Source: Mesorhizobium sp. WSM4306
Lineage (GTDB): Bacteria > Pseudomonadota > Alphaproteobacteria > Rhizobiales > Rhizobiaceae
Length of the DNA: 64,000 nucleotides
Reading direction: 5' to 3'
Assembly (NCBI RefSeq): GCF_007003975.1
Contig: NZ_VFTC01000014.1
Span: forward strand, 1 to 64,000
In this document: piece by piece, positions 53,580-63,114 of the stretch
Layout of the letters: each line of letters opens with the position of its first letter
Numbering within the stretch: position 1 is the stretch's first letter
Program-made: the position numbers and the translations under genes
The notes under the pieces: model-generated
What the model saw: the letters and a program-made list of their open reading frames with translations, nothing else
Database searches by the model: none
What the model was told of the DNA's origin: nothing

Positions 53580-54695
53580 TCAGTTCACGTTGCGCACGAA
53601 GCGGTTGGCGAATTTCAACAGCCAGGTCACGAACACGACGATGATGACGAGATAGGCCATCGCCAGCATGGTGCCGTAGCCGACATTCGAACGGTCGCGG
53701 TATTCGCGGTAGATGAAGCTCGAGACCGAGTCCGTGGCACCGCCGGGGCCGCCGGAGGTGACGGTGATGATAATGTCGGCAAGCTTCAGCTTGAAGATGA
53801 TGCGCAGGATCACCGCCGTCACCGATACCGGCAGCATCAGCGGGAAGGTGACCTGCCAGAAGGTTTGCCAGGTCGTGGCGCCATCGACGCGTGCCGCTTC
53901 CAGCACGTCGCGAGACATCGCCTGCAGGCCGGCCAGCAGCATGATCATCATGAACGGGATGAAGGTCCAGGCGTCGAGCACCATAATCGAGATGCGGGCG
54001 GTGATCGGGTTGGAGAAGAAGGCGGGGTTTTCCCAGCCGAGATGACGCGCCAGCGTCGCCGCCGGCCCGAAGCGGTACTCCATCAGCGATTTGCCGATCA
54101 TCCACGACACCGCCACCGGCGACAGCATCAGCGGCATCAGGAAGACGACGCGGAAGAATTTGCGCGCCCGGATCTGCGCGTTGAGCAGCAGCGCCAGGCC
54201 GAAGGCGATGACGTACTCGACCAGCACGGCGAGCACATAGAGCACCATGTTGAACAGCGCATTGCGGTAGTAGGGGTCAGCCAGCATCTGCCAGAAATTG
54301 TCGAGCCCGTTGAACTTGCGGCCGGCGAAGGACGACAAGTTCCAGTCGGTCAGCGCGATGTAGAAGCCGAACAGGGTCGGGAAGATCACCATGGCGATGG
54401 TGAACAAAAGCGCGGGCAGCAGGAACAGCGCGCGCTGGCCGTCCTCGCCGCGCGTCAGCACCTGGCCGACGCCAAGCGCCACGCCCCACAGAATGTAGGC
54501 GTAGACGATGGGGCGCCAGGTCTCGAAACCGAGCGTGGTGACTTCGCTCTTGTAGAGGATCTGCAGCGCGATCACCGCCAGCAGGCCAAGCGTGGCTAGC
54601 GCCATCACGGCAAAGCCAAGCTGCTTGCGGCTTGGCGAGATCAGATCGGCTGGACCGGCGTTTGCCGGCCATGCATTGGTGGTCTGGTCAGCCAC
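53580..54695 (-). CDS. Carbohydrate ABC transporter permease (MalF-like)
   Basis: 371-residue permease, longer than usual because of an extended N-terminus with two extra hydrophobic segments (about 28-48 and 63-83). The EAA loop is LEAARVDGATTWQTFWQVTFPL. Family features are GFYIALTDWNLSS and FIPFMMIMLLAGLQA. It pairs with the MalG-like permease to form the channel for the sugar delivered by the binding protein. Confidence 0.93.
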   Translation of the reverse strand: MADQTTNAWPANAGPADLISPSRKQLGFAVMALATLGLLAVIALQILYKSEVTTLGFETWRPIVYAYILWGVALGVGQVLTRGEDGQRALFLLPALLFTIAMVIFPTLFGFYIALTDWNLSSFAGRKFNGLDNFWQMLADPYYRNALFNMVLYVLAVLVEYVIAFGLALLLNAQIRARKFFRVVFLMPLMLSPVAVSWMIGKSLMEYRFGPAATLARHLGWENPAFFSNPITARISIMVLDAWTFIPFMMIMLLAGLQAMSRDVLEAARVDGATTWQTFWQVTFPLMLPVSVTAVILRIIFKLKLADIIITVTSGGPGGATDSVSSFIYREYRDRSNVGYGTMLAMAYLVIIVVFVTWLLKFANRFVRNVN

Positions 54696-54786
54696 GCGTC
54701 CCGTCCGTTCAAAACTATGCCTGCGACCGGCCCGAGCCGGTTAGGTCCGGCGGCTTTGCGCCGCCGGCCCATTTCACGATAACAGT

Positions 54787-56451
54787 CTACATGCCGAGCG
54801 AGGCCTTGTAGAGCTTGATCTGGTTTTCGCGGCCGATCTGGTCGGTCAGCTTTTCCCAGGCCGCGGCAATGGCGTCAGCGCCTTCCTGCGCCTTCATTTT
54901 GCCGGCGAATGTGTTGGCCAGAATGTCCTCGGCAGCGGAATAGTACTGGAAGATGCCGGGGATGCGCGGCTCGATCGCCGCGTTCGGATGGTTGTAGCTG
55001 TCGGCTTCCGACTTGAGATACGAGGTGATGAACGCCTCGTCGTAGCCTGCCGCCACCCATTCCGGAATGTCGAAATGCGAGTTGCGGTAGGGCTGGAAGC
55101 CCGACGGATACATCGCCGTCCAGATCGACAGGTCCTTGCCGCCGAGATGGGCGGCGGCCGACCATGCCGCCTTCTTCTTCTTTTCGTCGCCATCGACGCG
55201 GGCCATGACATAGACGCCCCAGCCGAGATAGGCGCAGTTCGGCGCATAGTTCGGGCCGCTGGCGAGCTTGTCCCAGGCGCCGGTCTTGGAATTGTAGACA
55301 TCGTCGGATCCCGGCAGGATCGAGAAGCCGGTGACGTCGCCGACGACCGAGCTATCGTTGGTCTTGACGTTGGAGCCGACGTCACCCCACCAGGTGACCA
55401 TCGAGCCGGTGCCGGCCAGGAACTGCTGGAAGGCGGTGGTATTCGGATCGGCATTGATCTGGTCGGCCGGTTCCGAAGGCAATGCGTCGATGACGTCCTG
55501 GATGGCGCGCACCCAGGCCGGATTGTTGACGCGCGGCTTCATTGTGTCGGCATCGAACAGCCAGGCCTTGTCGTCTGGATGCTTGGCATAGGCGGTGGCG
55601 CGGCTGCCGAGGAAGTAGAAGCCGAAACCACCCCAGGCCTTGGGCGCATCGAGATAGCCAAACACGTCCTGGCCGTTGAACTGCTTGCCCTTGAGGAATT
55701 TTGTGACGGCCTGTACTTCCTGCCAGGTCTTCGGCACGCCCCATTCGGTGGTCGCGCCGCCATCCTTCCACGCCTTGGCGAGGTCGGCATCGGCAAACAC
55801 GTCGGTGCGGTAGTTGAAGTTATGCGCATCGCCGTCGACGGTGACACGATACTGCTTGCCGTCCCAGGTGCCGACCGGCGGCTGCAGATAGGCAACGACA
55901 TCCTTCATGTCGATCTGCTCTTTGACCCAGTCCGGCATTTCGGAGGTCAGGCCCTTGCCGCAGACATCGCCTTCGAAGGGCGCGCCCATCTCGATGATGT
56001 CGAAGTCGACGGTGCCGGTGGCAATCGACTGCTGCAGGCGGGCGTTGTAATCAGCCTGCGCCAGATCGATCCAGCTGATCTTGGCGCCGGTATAGGCCTC
56101 CCACGGCTTCAGGAAGCCGCGGAACAAAACATTGTGAAGGTTCTGGTTGTTGAGGCCCATGAAGGTGAGCTCGACGCCGGCGAATTCGCCTTCCTTGACG
56201 TTGGCCTTGGTAGCTTCCAGGCAGAGTTCGCCGACCTTCTGGAAGTCGGAATCCGTCGGCTGGCCTTTGCCGACGCCGGGGATCTGCAGGATTTTGGAGC
56301 GCAGCTCGCTGGCGGCGGCAGCCGGGCGCGTGAAAGCGCCGAGCCCGGCGCCGGAAGCGGCGGCGATCGCGGCCATCGAGGCCGCACCTTTGAGTATGTC
56401 ACGCCGGGTCGCACCCGCGCGGACGAGTTTTTCGTACAGACCGACTCTCAT
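54787..56451 (-). CDS. Carbohydrate ABC transporter binding protein (Tat-exported)
   Basis: 554-residue extracellular solute-binding protein family 1. The N-terminal twin-arginine signal reads TRRDILKGAASMAAIAAASG with cleavage near RPAAA-SEL, so the protein is probably folded before export. At 554 residues it is considerably longer than ordinary CUT1 binding proteins of about 420. Central segments are DYNARLQQSIATGTVDFDII, QFNGQDVFGYLDAPKAWGGF and GTGSMVTWWGDVGSNVKT. The extra length may hold an enlarged ligand pocket. A 92-bp gap separates it from the permease genes. Confidence 0.9.
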   Translation of the reverse strand: MRVGLYEKLVRAGATRRDILKGAASMAAIAAASGAGLGAFTRPAAAASELRSKILQIPGVGKGQPTDSDFQKVGELCLEATKANVKEGEFAGVELTFMGLNNQNLHNVLFRGFLKPWEAYTGAKISWIDLAQADYNARLQQSIATGTVDFDIIEMGAPFEGDVCGKGLTSEMPDWVKEQIDMKDVVAYLQPPVGTWDGKQYRVTVDGDAHNFNYRTDVFADADLAKAWKDGGATTEWGVPKTWQEVQAVTKFLKGKQFNGQDVFGYLDAPKAWGGFGFYFLGSRATAYAKHPDDKAWLFDADTMKPRVNNPAWVRAIQDVIDALPSEPADQINADPNTTAFQQFLAGTGSMVTWWGDVGSNVKTNDSSVVGDVTGFSILPGSDDVYNSKTGAWDKLASGPNYAPNCAYLGWGVYVMARVDGDEKKKKAAWSAAAHLGGKDLSIWTAMYPSGFQPYRNSHFDIPEWVAAGYDEAFITSYLKSEADSYNHPNAAIEPRIPGIFQYYSAAEDILANTFAGKMKAQEGADAIAAAWEKLTDQIGRENQIKLYKASLGM

Positions 56452-56583
56452 CTATTCCTCCCAGAACACAGTCGTGAATTGAAATACCAATCCTCGGACG
56501 CCGAAACGCCTGCGGTTCTCCTATATCATACGGGGACGTGGGACCCCACCCTGCGTCGCCTGAAGCTCCGATTTTCGGGAAAA

Positions 56584-56631
56584 AATCCGACTGTCGGATT
56601 GGCACTCGCCACTATTCGCGTAATCGATTAC
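56584..56631. promoter_or_regulatory. Two palindromic operator candidates in the divergent sugar-locus promoter
   Basis: AATCCGACTGTCGGATT (56584-56600) is a perfect 17-bp palindrome. GTAATCGATTAC (56620-56631) is a perfect 12-bp palindrome with the central CG typical of LacI-family operators. Both lie between the binding-protein gene and the ATPase gene. The first could also fold as a hairpin. No regulator gene is encoded within the locus. Confidence 0.65.
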
Positions 56632-56722
56632 CTTGTCAACACGAATGACTTTTTATCTATAAGATACTGACTTGCCCTTGCCGTTGGCAATGGCTAGCTT
56701 CACCGCGAGGAAAGGGGGGACG

Positions 56723-57781
<1,059 letters not shown>

Positions 57782-57824
57782 TTTCCAATCGACTTTTGAC
57801 CAAACCTGTTTGACGAGGACTGCC

Positions 57825-58277
57825 ATGCTCAAAGGGATCAACCCGTTGCTGAACGCCGATGTGCTCCAGGCGCTCAGGGCGATGGGCCACGGCGACGACC
57901 TGATCATCGCCGACACCAATTTCCCCGCCGATTCGGTGGCGCGCCAGACCGTGCTCGGCAAATTGTTGCGCATCGATGCGCCCGCGGCCGATGTGGTCAA
58001 GGCGGTGCTGTCGCTCTATCCTCTCGACACTTTCGTCGACGATGCGGCCGCCCGCATGGAGATCGTCGGCAAACCCAACGAAATTCCTCCGGTGCAAAAA
58101 GAGGTGCAGAAGCAAATCGACAAGGCCGAGGGCAAGGCCTGGCCGATGATTTCGGTCGAGCGCTACGCCTTCTACGAACGCGCCAAAAAGGCCTATTGCG
58201 TCATCCAGACGGGCGAGCGCCGCTTCTATGGCTGTTTTGCCTTCCGCAAGGGCGTCGTGCCGCCGGATGCGGAGTAG
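57825..58277 (+). CDS. RbsD/FucU-family sugar mutarotase
   Basis: 150-residue cytoplasmic protein of the FucU/RbsD fold that interconverts sugar anomers. Motifs include INPLLNADVLQALRAMGHGD with the conserved histidine, and DLIIADTNFPADSVARQ. Members act on L-fucose, ribose or related monosaccharides entering through ABC systems. GAGGAC lies about 8 bases before the ATG. A 4-bp gap to the kinase suggests co-translation. The presence of FucU with a ribokinase-like kinase supports a hexose or pentose that must be in a specific anomer for phosphorylation. Confidence 0.9.
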   Translation: MLKGINPLLNADVLQALRAMGHGDDLIIADTNFPADSVARQTVLGKLLRIDAPAADVVKAVLSLYPLDTFVDDAAARMEIVGKPNEIPPVQKEVQKQIDKAEGKAWPMISVERYAFYERAKKAYCVIQTGERRFYGCFAFRKGVVPPDAE

Positions 58278-58281
58278 CACA

Positions 58282-59211
58282 ATGGCGTCCGGCAAGCCTG
58301 TCGTCATACTGGGCGTCTTCGTCGCCGACACCGCCTATCGCGCCGATCGTCAGCCGCGCATGGGCGAGACCATTCTTGGCAATTCCTTCAAACTGGGGCC
58401 GGGCGGCAAGGGCTCGAACCAGGCGGTAGCAGCCGGCAAGCTCGGCGCCGACATCACCTTCCTGACCCGGCTTGGCGTTGATGCTTTCGCCGACATGGCC
58501 AAGGCGACCTGGAAAGATGCCGGCGTGAAATCCGCCGTCATCGACACGCCGCAGAGCTATACCGGTGCGGCCTACATCTTCATCGAGGAGACGACCGGCA
58601 ACAACGCCATCATCGTCAGTCCAGGTGCTGCGATGCTGATCTCGCCTGACGACATCGAGGCCAATGCCGGCCTGATCGGTTCGTCCGGCGTCTTCGTCAC
58701 CCAGCTCGAGCAGCCGATCGATGCAGCACTGCGCGCACTCGAGATCGCGCGCGGGGCAGGGGTGACCACCATTCTCAATCCGGCGCCGGCGGCAAAACTG
58801 CCGGACCGCATCTACACGCTTTGCGACTACGTCACCCCCAACGAAACCGAGGCCGAGGAACTGACCGGCATCAAGGTCGCCTCCATCGACGACGCCCGCC
58901 GCGCCGCCGACAACCTGCTTAAAAAGGGCGTCGGCTCGGTCATCATCACGCTCGGCGAAAAAGGCGCGCTGCTGCATACGGCAAACCGTTCCGATCATGT
59001 CCCCGTGGTCAGCGCCGGCCCTGTGGTCGAAACCACAGGTGCGGGCGATGCCTTCAATGGCGGACTGGCCGCAGCGCTCGCCAAAGGCGTGGAGCCGCTG
59101 CAAGCGGTGCGCTTCGCCTGCGCCGTCGCCGGCATTTCGGTAACGCGACCGGGCACCGCGCCGTCGATGCCGACGCTGCTGGAGGTCGAGGCGCTGCTGG
59201 CGAAAGTTTGA
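58282..59211 (+). CDS. PfkB-family (ribokinase-like) sugar kinase
   Basis: 309-residue sugar kinase. The N-terminal substrate region is LGVFVADTAYRADRQPRMGE and GPGGKGSNQAVAAGKLGAD. ILNPAPAAKL and YVTPNETEAEELTG follow. The catalytic loop ETTGAGDAFNGGLAAAL carries the general-base aspartate and the anion hole. The NxxD/E ribokinase-type residues are compatible with ribose or other monosaccharides. It should phosphorylate the imported sugar after FucU-type mutarotation, feeding the SIS-type isomerase upstream in the locus. Last gene of the plus-strand operon. Confidence 0.9.
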   Translation: MASGKPVVILGVFVADTAYRADRQPRMGETILGNSFKLGPGGKGSNQAVAAGKLGADITFLTRLGVDAFADMAKATWKDAGVKSAVIDTPQSYTGAAYIFIEETTGNNAIIVSPGAAMLISPDDIEANAGLIGSSGVFVTQLEQPIDAALRALEIARGAGVTTILNPAPAAKLPDRIYTLCDYVTPNETEAEELTGIKVASIDDARRAADNLLKKGVGSVIITLGEKGALLHTANRSDHVPVVSAGPVVETTGAGDAFNGGLAAALAKGVEPLQAVRFACAVAGISVTRPGTAPSMPTLLEVEALLAKV

Positions 59212-59237
59212 TCTCGACCGCGTCCCATTATGGGGCC

Positions 59238-59621
59238 TTACCAGTCTGGATCGTCGTCGAGCCAATAGGCATGAAGGCAACCGAATTGGCGCGGCATGCC
59301 AAGGCGCCGTTTGGCGTCAAAAGCCATCTCCGAATGAGTCCACTGTGAATTGGTCTCTGTCACATTGGGCACGATTGTGTACTCATCCGCGATCAACCGC
59401 AGCCTCATTTCCTCGAAGTGCCGTTTGAAACCATTCTCGATTCGGCTTTGCACGTAGCGCCGTCCGTGCATGCATTCCTGGCTCAGGATGCCGGAATACA
59501 TCTGGGCGCTGATCGTTCTCAGTGCGTCTTCGGAGATCTGCTTGTTGGTGTCCTTGGACCAGCATCTGCCTTCCGACGCCACCAGCGTCGCTGCCAACAA
59601 GCCTGCCAAAAAACGCGCCAC
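59238..59621 (-). CDS. Exported hypothetical protein
   Basis: 127-residue protein with a signal peptide (MARFLAGLLAATLVASEGRC) followed by a mostly helical mature domain (KQISEDALRTISAQMYSGIL, SRIENGFKRHFEEMRLRLIA) and a terminal CLHAYWLDDDPDW. Three cysteines are visible (GRC, QEC, FGC). No family recognised. It is convergent with the sugar kinase gene, 26 bp from its stop. Confidence 0.65.
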   Translation of the reverse strand: MARFLAGLLAATLVASEGRCWSKDTNKQISEDALRTISAQMYSGILSQECMHGRRYVQSRIENGFKRHFEEMRLRLIADEYTIVPNVTETNSQWTHSEMAFDAKRRLGMPRQFGCLHAYWLDDDPDW

Positions 59622-59886
59622 CTTGGTCCCTTCCCGACCAGGGTGGCATATTAGCCACAGATAATGTTAATCGGCAATCCGGTCTTGCGCCATTGGCATA
59701 GATGTCCGGTAATGGGTCACCGTGTCTGGCACCGCAATTGCACTGTCAGCAACGCCGGGGGCATCCATCGCTCCTGGCAAGCCGGGGGGCGATTGGGGCC
59801 CGCTGCTTCTCAAAATGAAGCGGCGGGCTCTTAGGTGCCGATTTGAAGCCGCCTGAATCGCCGAAACATTGGGGTGCTGGGCTACC

Positions 59887-60147
59887 ATGTATTTTCCGCA
59901 ATTTCTCGTGGGCATGTTCGCAACGTCGTTAGTCGTTGCGATCTGGGCCGACATGGCAACTGGCTCCGTCTGGAAGGCGCTCGGCTGGGCTGTTCTTGCA
60001 ATGGCAATTCTCCAGCTTGGATACATCGGCCTCGTCGTCCGTCTGATCTACAGGCGGGAAACATCGGAAGGCGTAGAGGGAGTCGAGGGAAATGGTGCGA
60101 GCGGGGCTCGAGTTCGCGACCTCCGGCGTGACAAGCCGGCACTCTGA
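59887..60147 (+). CDS. exoX: ExoX-like exopolysaccharide production repressor
   Basis: 86-residue inner-membrane protein: MYFPQFLVGMFATSLVVAIW, a second helix ALGWAVLAMAILQLGYIGLV and VRLIYRR. The MYFPxFLxGM start and the two-helix layout match rhizobial ExoX/Psi proteins, which lower exopolysaccharide synthesis by acting on the initiating transferase. The expected protein ends soon after VRLIYRR. The last 20 or so residues (GASGARVRDLRRDKPAL) are encoded by a decayed tRNA-Asp copy, so the 3' end of this gene has been replaced. Confidence 0.75.
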   Translation: MYFPQFLVGMFATSLVVAIWADMATGSVWKALGWAVLAMAILQLGYIGLVVRLIYRRETSEGVEGVEGNGASGARVRDLRRDKPAL

Positions 60148-60160
60148 GCTACACCGGGCG
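60093..60160 (-). pseudogene. Decayed tRNA-Asp copy overlapping the exoX 3' end
   Basis: The region aligns with the intact tRNA-Asp at 60274-60350: GGGGCTCGA, the T-arm GCGACCTCCGGCGTGACA and GCCGGCACTCT are shared, but the D-arm segment (about 8 bases) is deleted and the acceptor bases mismatch. It cannot fold into a cloverleaf. It lies 114 bp from the intact gene, in the same orientation. Confidence 0.82.
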
Positions 60161-60273
60161 CTGCCATTGATCGCTGCAAGGCGATCAATCTGAACTAACG
60201 CATCCAAGGAGACATTTTTGACATCAACGTCGACATTTCTCCGGCACCAAGGATCGTGACCCTTGAAGAGAAA

Positions 60274-60350
60274 TGGCGCGAGTGACGGGGCTCGAACCCG
60301 CGACCTCCGGCGTGACAGGCCGGCACTCTAACCAACTGAGCTACACCCGC
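60274..60350 (-). tRNA. tRNA-Asp (GTC)
   Basis: Minus-strand cloverleaf: acceptor GCGGGTG / CACTCGC, D-arm AGCTCAGTTGGTTAGAGT, anticodon stem CCGGC/GCCGG with loop CTGTCAC (anticodon GTC), T-arm GCGGGTTCGAGCCC, encoded CCA. Divergent from tRNA-Val. Confidence 0.95.
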
Positions 60351-60568
60351 GCATGGACGAGCACGTGTCAGCCGTGTTCGTCGTTGGGGCGGTGGATAAG
60401 GGGTTCGCCACCGGGTGTCAAGCGCACCTCGACAGCATAACAGCAAACAGGAGAAGGTTTTTTGACAGGCGGCACTTTGTCCGGGAAAACCGCTATGCGG
60501 CTAAGCTCGCGCCTGCTCATTTGGCCTTGCGAAGCCAGTCCCGACCGCTTAAAGGTCCGCCCCGGAGC

Positions 60569-60644
<76 letters not shown>

Positions 60645-60767
60645 TATCCCGCACGCCGGCCCATGCCTCGATGTCCATTGCCTTCATGTTCGCAACTCAG
60701 CTGCGTATGACCGATAGCGAGGACGCGGCCACAATCGGCCGCGCCCGACTTGCTGCCGGTGTGCTAG

Positions 60768-61313
60768 CTACTGCCTGATGTAGCAGGTCTTCTTCGCCCG
60801 GGGAGCGGGATCCTCGTCGAATGCGTCGTTGCCGCAGCGCACGCCGTTCCTGAACACGCCTTGCGTGAACTGACCGCGCGCGCCGTATCTCACCAGTCTG
60901 CGGCCACGGAAATCGCAGTACTGATTCTCCCTGGCGCAGGCCACCCACCTGCCGCGGCCCTGGCCGTAGTCGTCGTCACCGTAATTGTCGTCGTCATTGT
61001 CGCCATAATCGTTACCGCCGCCGCGCCTAACGATGTAGCAGGCCTTGTCGCGGCCGGGCGCGGGATCGCCAAAGACGCGATTCGAGCAGGGCACGGCGGG
61101 GCGGTCGAAAAAGCGGGAGGTGGTCTGGCCGCGCGCGCCGTAGACCACTTCGGCTGGATAGGGCAGGCGGCAGATGCCGCCCTCGTCAGCGCATCGCTGC
61201 ATGCGCTGGGCCGACGCGGTGGCCGGGAAAAGAACAGAAGCGGCCGAAACAAGGCCAACCAGGCAAATGAATGTGAGCGCCATCCGAATCAGGGCGTTGG
61301 AGGTTTTTGACAC
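60768..61313 (-). CDS. Exported protein with two repeated cysteine-rich lectin-like domains
   Basis: 181-residue protein. The signal peptide ends near ATASA-QR (residue 35). Two related units of about 55 residues follow, at about 39-94 (CADEGGICRLPYPAEVVYGARG and VFGDPAPGRDKACYI) and 124-181 (CARENQYCDFRGRRLVRYGARG and AFDEDPAPRAKKTCYI). An acidic GGNDYGDNDDDNYGDDDYGQ linker joins them. The repeat pattern (C-x6-C, VxYGARG, FxxDPAPG, C) resembles small carbohydrate-binding modules found fused to glycoside hydrolases. Here it stands alone, so it may bind a surface glycan. Confidence 0.72.
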   Translation of the reverse strand: MSKTSNALIRMALTFICLVGLVSAASVLFPATASAQRMQRCADEGGICRLPYPAEVVYGARGQTTSRFFDRPAVPCSNRVFGDPAPGRDKACYIVRRGGGNDYGDNDDDNYGDDDYGQGRGRWVACARENQYCDFRGRRLVRYGARGQFTQGVFRNGVRCGNDAFDEDPAPRAKKTCYIRQ

Positions 61314-61508
61314 GATTTGTCTCCCTTATGATTCACGCGAGCTATCCTATAGCAACCTGGCTAAATGCACGATGAATGAAAGCCATCGCAAGGCAGGCAC
61401 CATGACGGGGGCGAGATCCAGACATGGGGCAGGGAGCTGCTGCCCATTTGGATTTGATAAGGGTCTTCGGTAGCAATGTCGCACTGGGCTCTTGGGGAGA
61501 GACAAGAA

Positions 61509-62330
61509 ATGATCGACCATTCAGGGCGCTGGCTGTTGCCGCTGGCAATCTTGCTGGCAATCTGCGGCGCTGGGCGTTTCGCCTATGCGACGGATGCCGG
61601 CGATGGCGTCGACCAGCCGGCGGCTAAAGCGGCCCTGCTCAAGGCCTATCCCGGACTTTTCACCATCAAGGGCAATGTTTTGACCTGGACCGACGGCACC
61701 ACGATGGTGTGGGACGACGGCAAGGCGCGCGACGCCGAGGCGCTGCTGGAGAGCCCCGACATCGAAGACATGTTTCGCTACGTCTATCCGACGGCAGCGG
61801 CGGGTGCGCTGGTCCCGGCGGACGATTTCGATCCCGGCCGTATCCGCAACGAAGCCTTCTTCGAGAAGCTCTACGGCAAAAGTGCCGCGGAAGTGGGAAA
61901 GCACATCGCCAACGTCAAATGGCTGCCGAAACTTGCCAAGAAAACCGTGCAGGTCACCAGGGTTTTCGGCATCAACGACCGGCTGGGCAAGGTCTCCGAT
62001 GCGCTGGAGGCGATGCCAGCGGAGCTGAGCCGTTACGGGCTCAAGCCCGGTGGCGGCTTTGTCTGGCGGCCTATCGCCGGCACAAACCGGCTGAGCGTCC
62101 ACTCTTTCGGCGCAGCCTTCGATATCAATGTAGGTTTCTCCGACTATTGGTATAACAACAGAAACAAACCCGACCCGAACGCGCACATTCCATTCAAGAA
62201 CCGGATTCCTCTGGAAATCGTGGAATTGTTTGAGAAAAACGGCTTCATCTGGGGCGGGCGCTGGTATCATTATGACACCATGCATTTCGAGTACCGGCCC
62301 GAATTGTTGCTTTACAAGAAACCCGGCTGA
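61509..62330 (+). CDS. M15-family D-alanyl-D-alanine carboxypeptidase/peptidoglycan hydrolase
   Basis: 273-residue zinc peptidase with a signal-anchor or signal peptide (about 8-28: WLLPLAILLAICGAGRFAYA). The catalytic M15 domain is in the C-terminal half: NRLSVHSFGAAFDINVGF (zinc His and Asp) and FIWGGRWYHYDTMHFEYRPE (catalytic Asp and zinc His). It should cleave the terminal D-Ala or another muropeptide bond in the periplasm. GGGGAGAG lies just upstream of the ATG at 61509. It is not part of an evident operon. Confidence 0.87.
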   Translation: MIDHSGRWLLPLAILLAICGAGRFAYATDAGDGVDQPAAKAALLKAYPGLFTIKGNVLTWTDGTTMVWDDGKARDAEALLESPDIEDMFRYVYPTAAAGALVPADDFDPGRIRNEAFFEKLYGKSAAEVGKHIANVKWLPKLAKKTVQVTRVFGINDRLGKVSDALEAMPAELSRYGLKPGGGFVWRPIAGTNRLSVHSFGAAFDINVGFSDYWYNNRNKPDPNAHIPFKNRIPLEIVELFEKNGFIWGGRWYHYDTMHFEYRPELLLYKKPG

Positions 62331-63101
62331 TCACGGCGGCAGCAGCCGGAAATCCTTGCCTTCGGGCAAAAGCTGGCCGCCGTCGACGACAATGGTGGTG
62401 CCGGTGATGTAGCTGGCGTCGTCGGAGGCCAGGAACAGGAAGGCGTTGGCGACGTCGCGCGGGCTACCGAGGCGTCCCAACGGGATGGAATCCTCCATGT
62501 TCTTGATGTAGGCGGCACCGCGATGCAGCTCGATCGCTTCGGTCAGGATGTTGCCCGGCTCGACGCCGTTGACGGTGATGCCGTAGCCGGAAAATTCCAG
62601 CGCCGCCGAGCGGATGAAGCCGTTGATGCCAGCCTTGCTCGCGGCATAGTGGCCGTGACCGGGGCTGGTGACGTGCGGGCCGGTGATCGACGAGGTGTAG
62701 AGCATGCGCCCGTAACCTTGCGCCTTCATCGGCGCCAGTGCCGCCAGCGTGGCGTTGAAGGTGCCGCGCAGATTGACCGCCATGACCCGGTCCCAGTCGT
62801 CCGGGCTGGTGTTTTCGATGAGCTGCCAGGGATAGATGCCGGCATTCTGCACAACGATGTCGAGGCGACTGTGAAGGCGGAGCGCCAGTGCCACCGCAGC
62901 CTCGGCGTCGGCCATCTGCGAGATGTCGGTACGGATGAAGGCAGCGCCGAGCTCGTCCGCGGTCGCTTGGCCTGCCTCGACCTCGCTGTCAGCCAGGATC
63001 AGCCGCGCGCCTTCCTCGGCAAAGCGCTGCGCAATGCCTTTGCCGATGCCGCGCGCGCTGCCGATGATCAGCGCGACCTTGTCTTGCAGCCGTCCGCTCA
63101 T
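62331..63101 (-). CDS. Short-chain dehydrogenase/reductase
   Basis: 256-residue NAD(P)-dependent oxidoreductase with Rossmann start VALIIGSARGIGKGIAQRFA, NAG motif VVQNAGIYPWQLI, catalytic Ser (YTSSITGP) and YxxxK (HYAASKAG), and the PG motif NGVEPGNIL. Many members of this group oxidise sugars or polyols. It lies 13 bp downstream of an RbsC-type permease, so it probably processes the imported monosaccharide. Confidence 0.9.
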   Translation of the reverse strand: MSGRLQDKVALIIGSARGIGKGIAQRFAEEGARLILADSEVEAGQATADELGAAFIRTDISQMADAEAAVALALRLHSRLDIVVQNAGIYPWQLIENTSPDDWDRVMAVNLRGTFNATLAALAPMKAQGYGRMLYTSSITGPHVTSPGHGHYAASKAGINGFIRSAALEFSGYGITVNGVEPGNILTEAIELHRGAAYIKNMEDSIPLGRLGSPRDVANAFLFLASDDASYITGTTIVVDGGQLLPEGKDFRLLPP

Positions 63102-63114
63102 GCGAGCCGTCCTT

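Noticed and set aside
53370..54599. 409-codon open frame antisense to the sugar permeases
   Set aside because: Histidine- and glutamine-rich shadow frame with no domain. Permeases on the other strand are certain.
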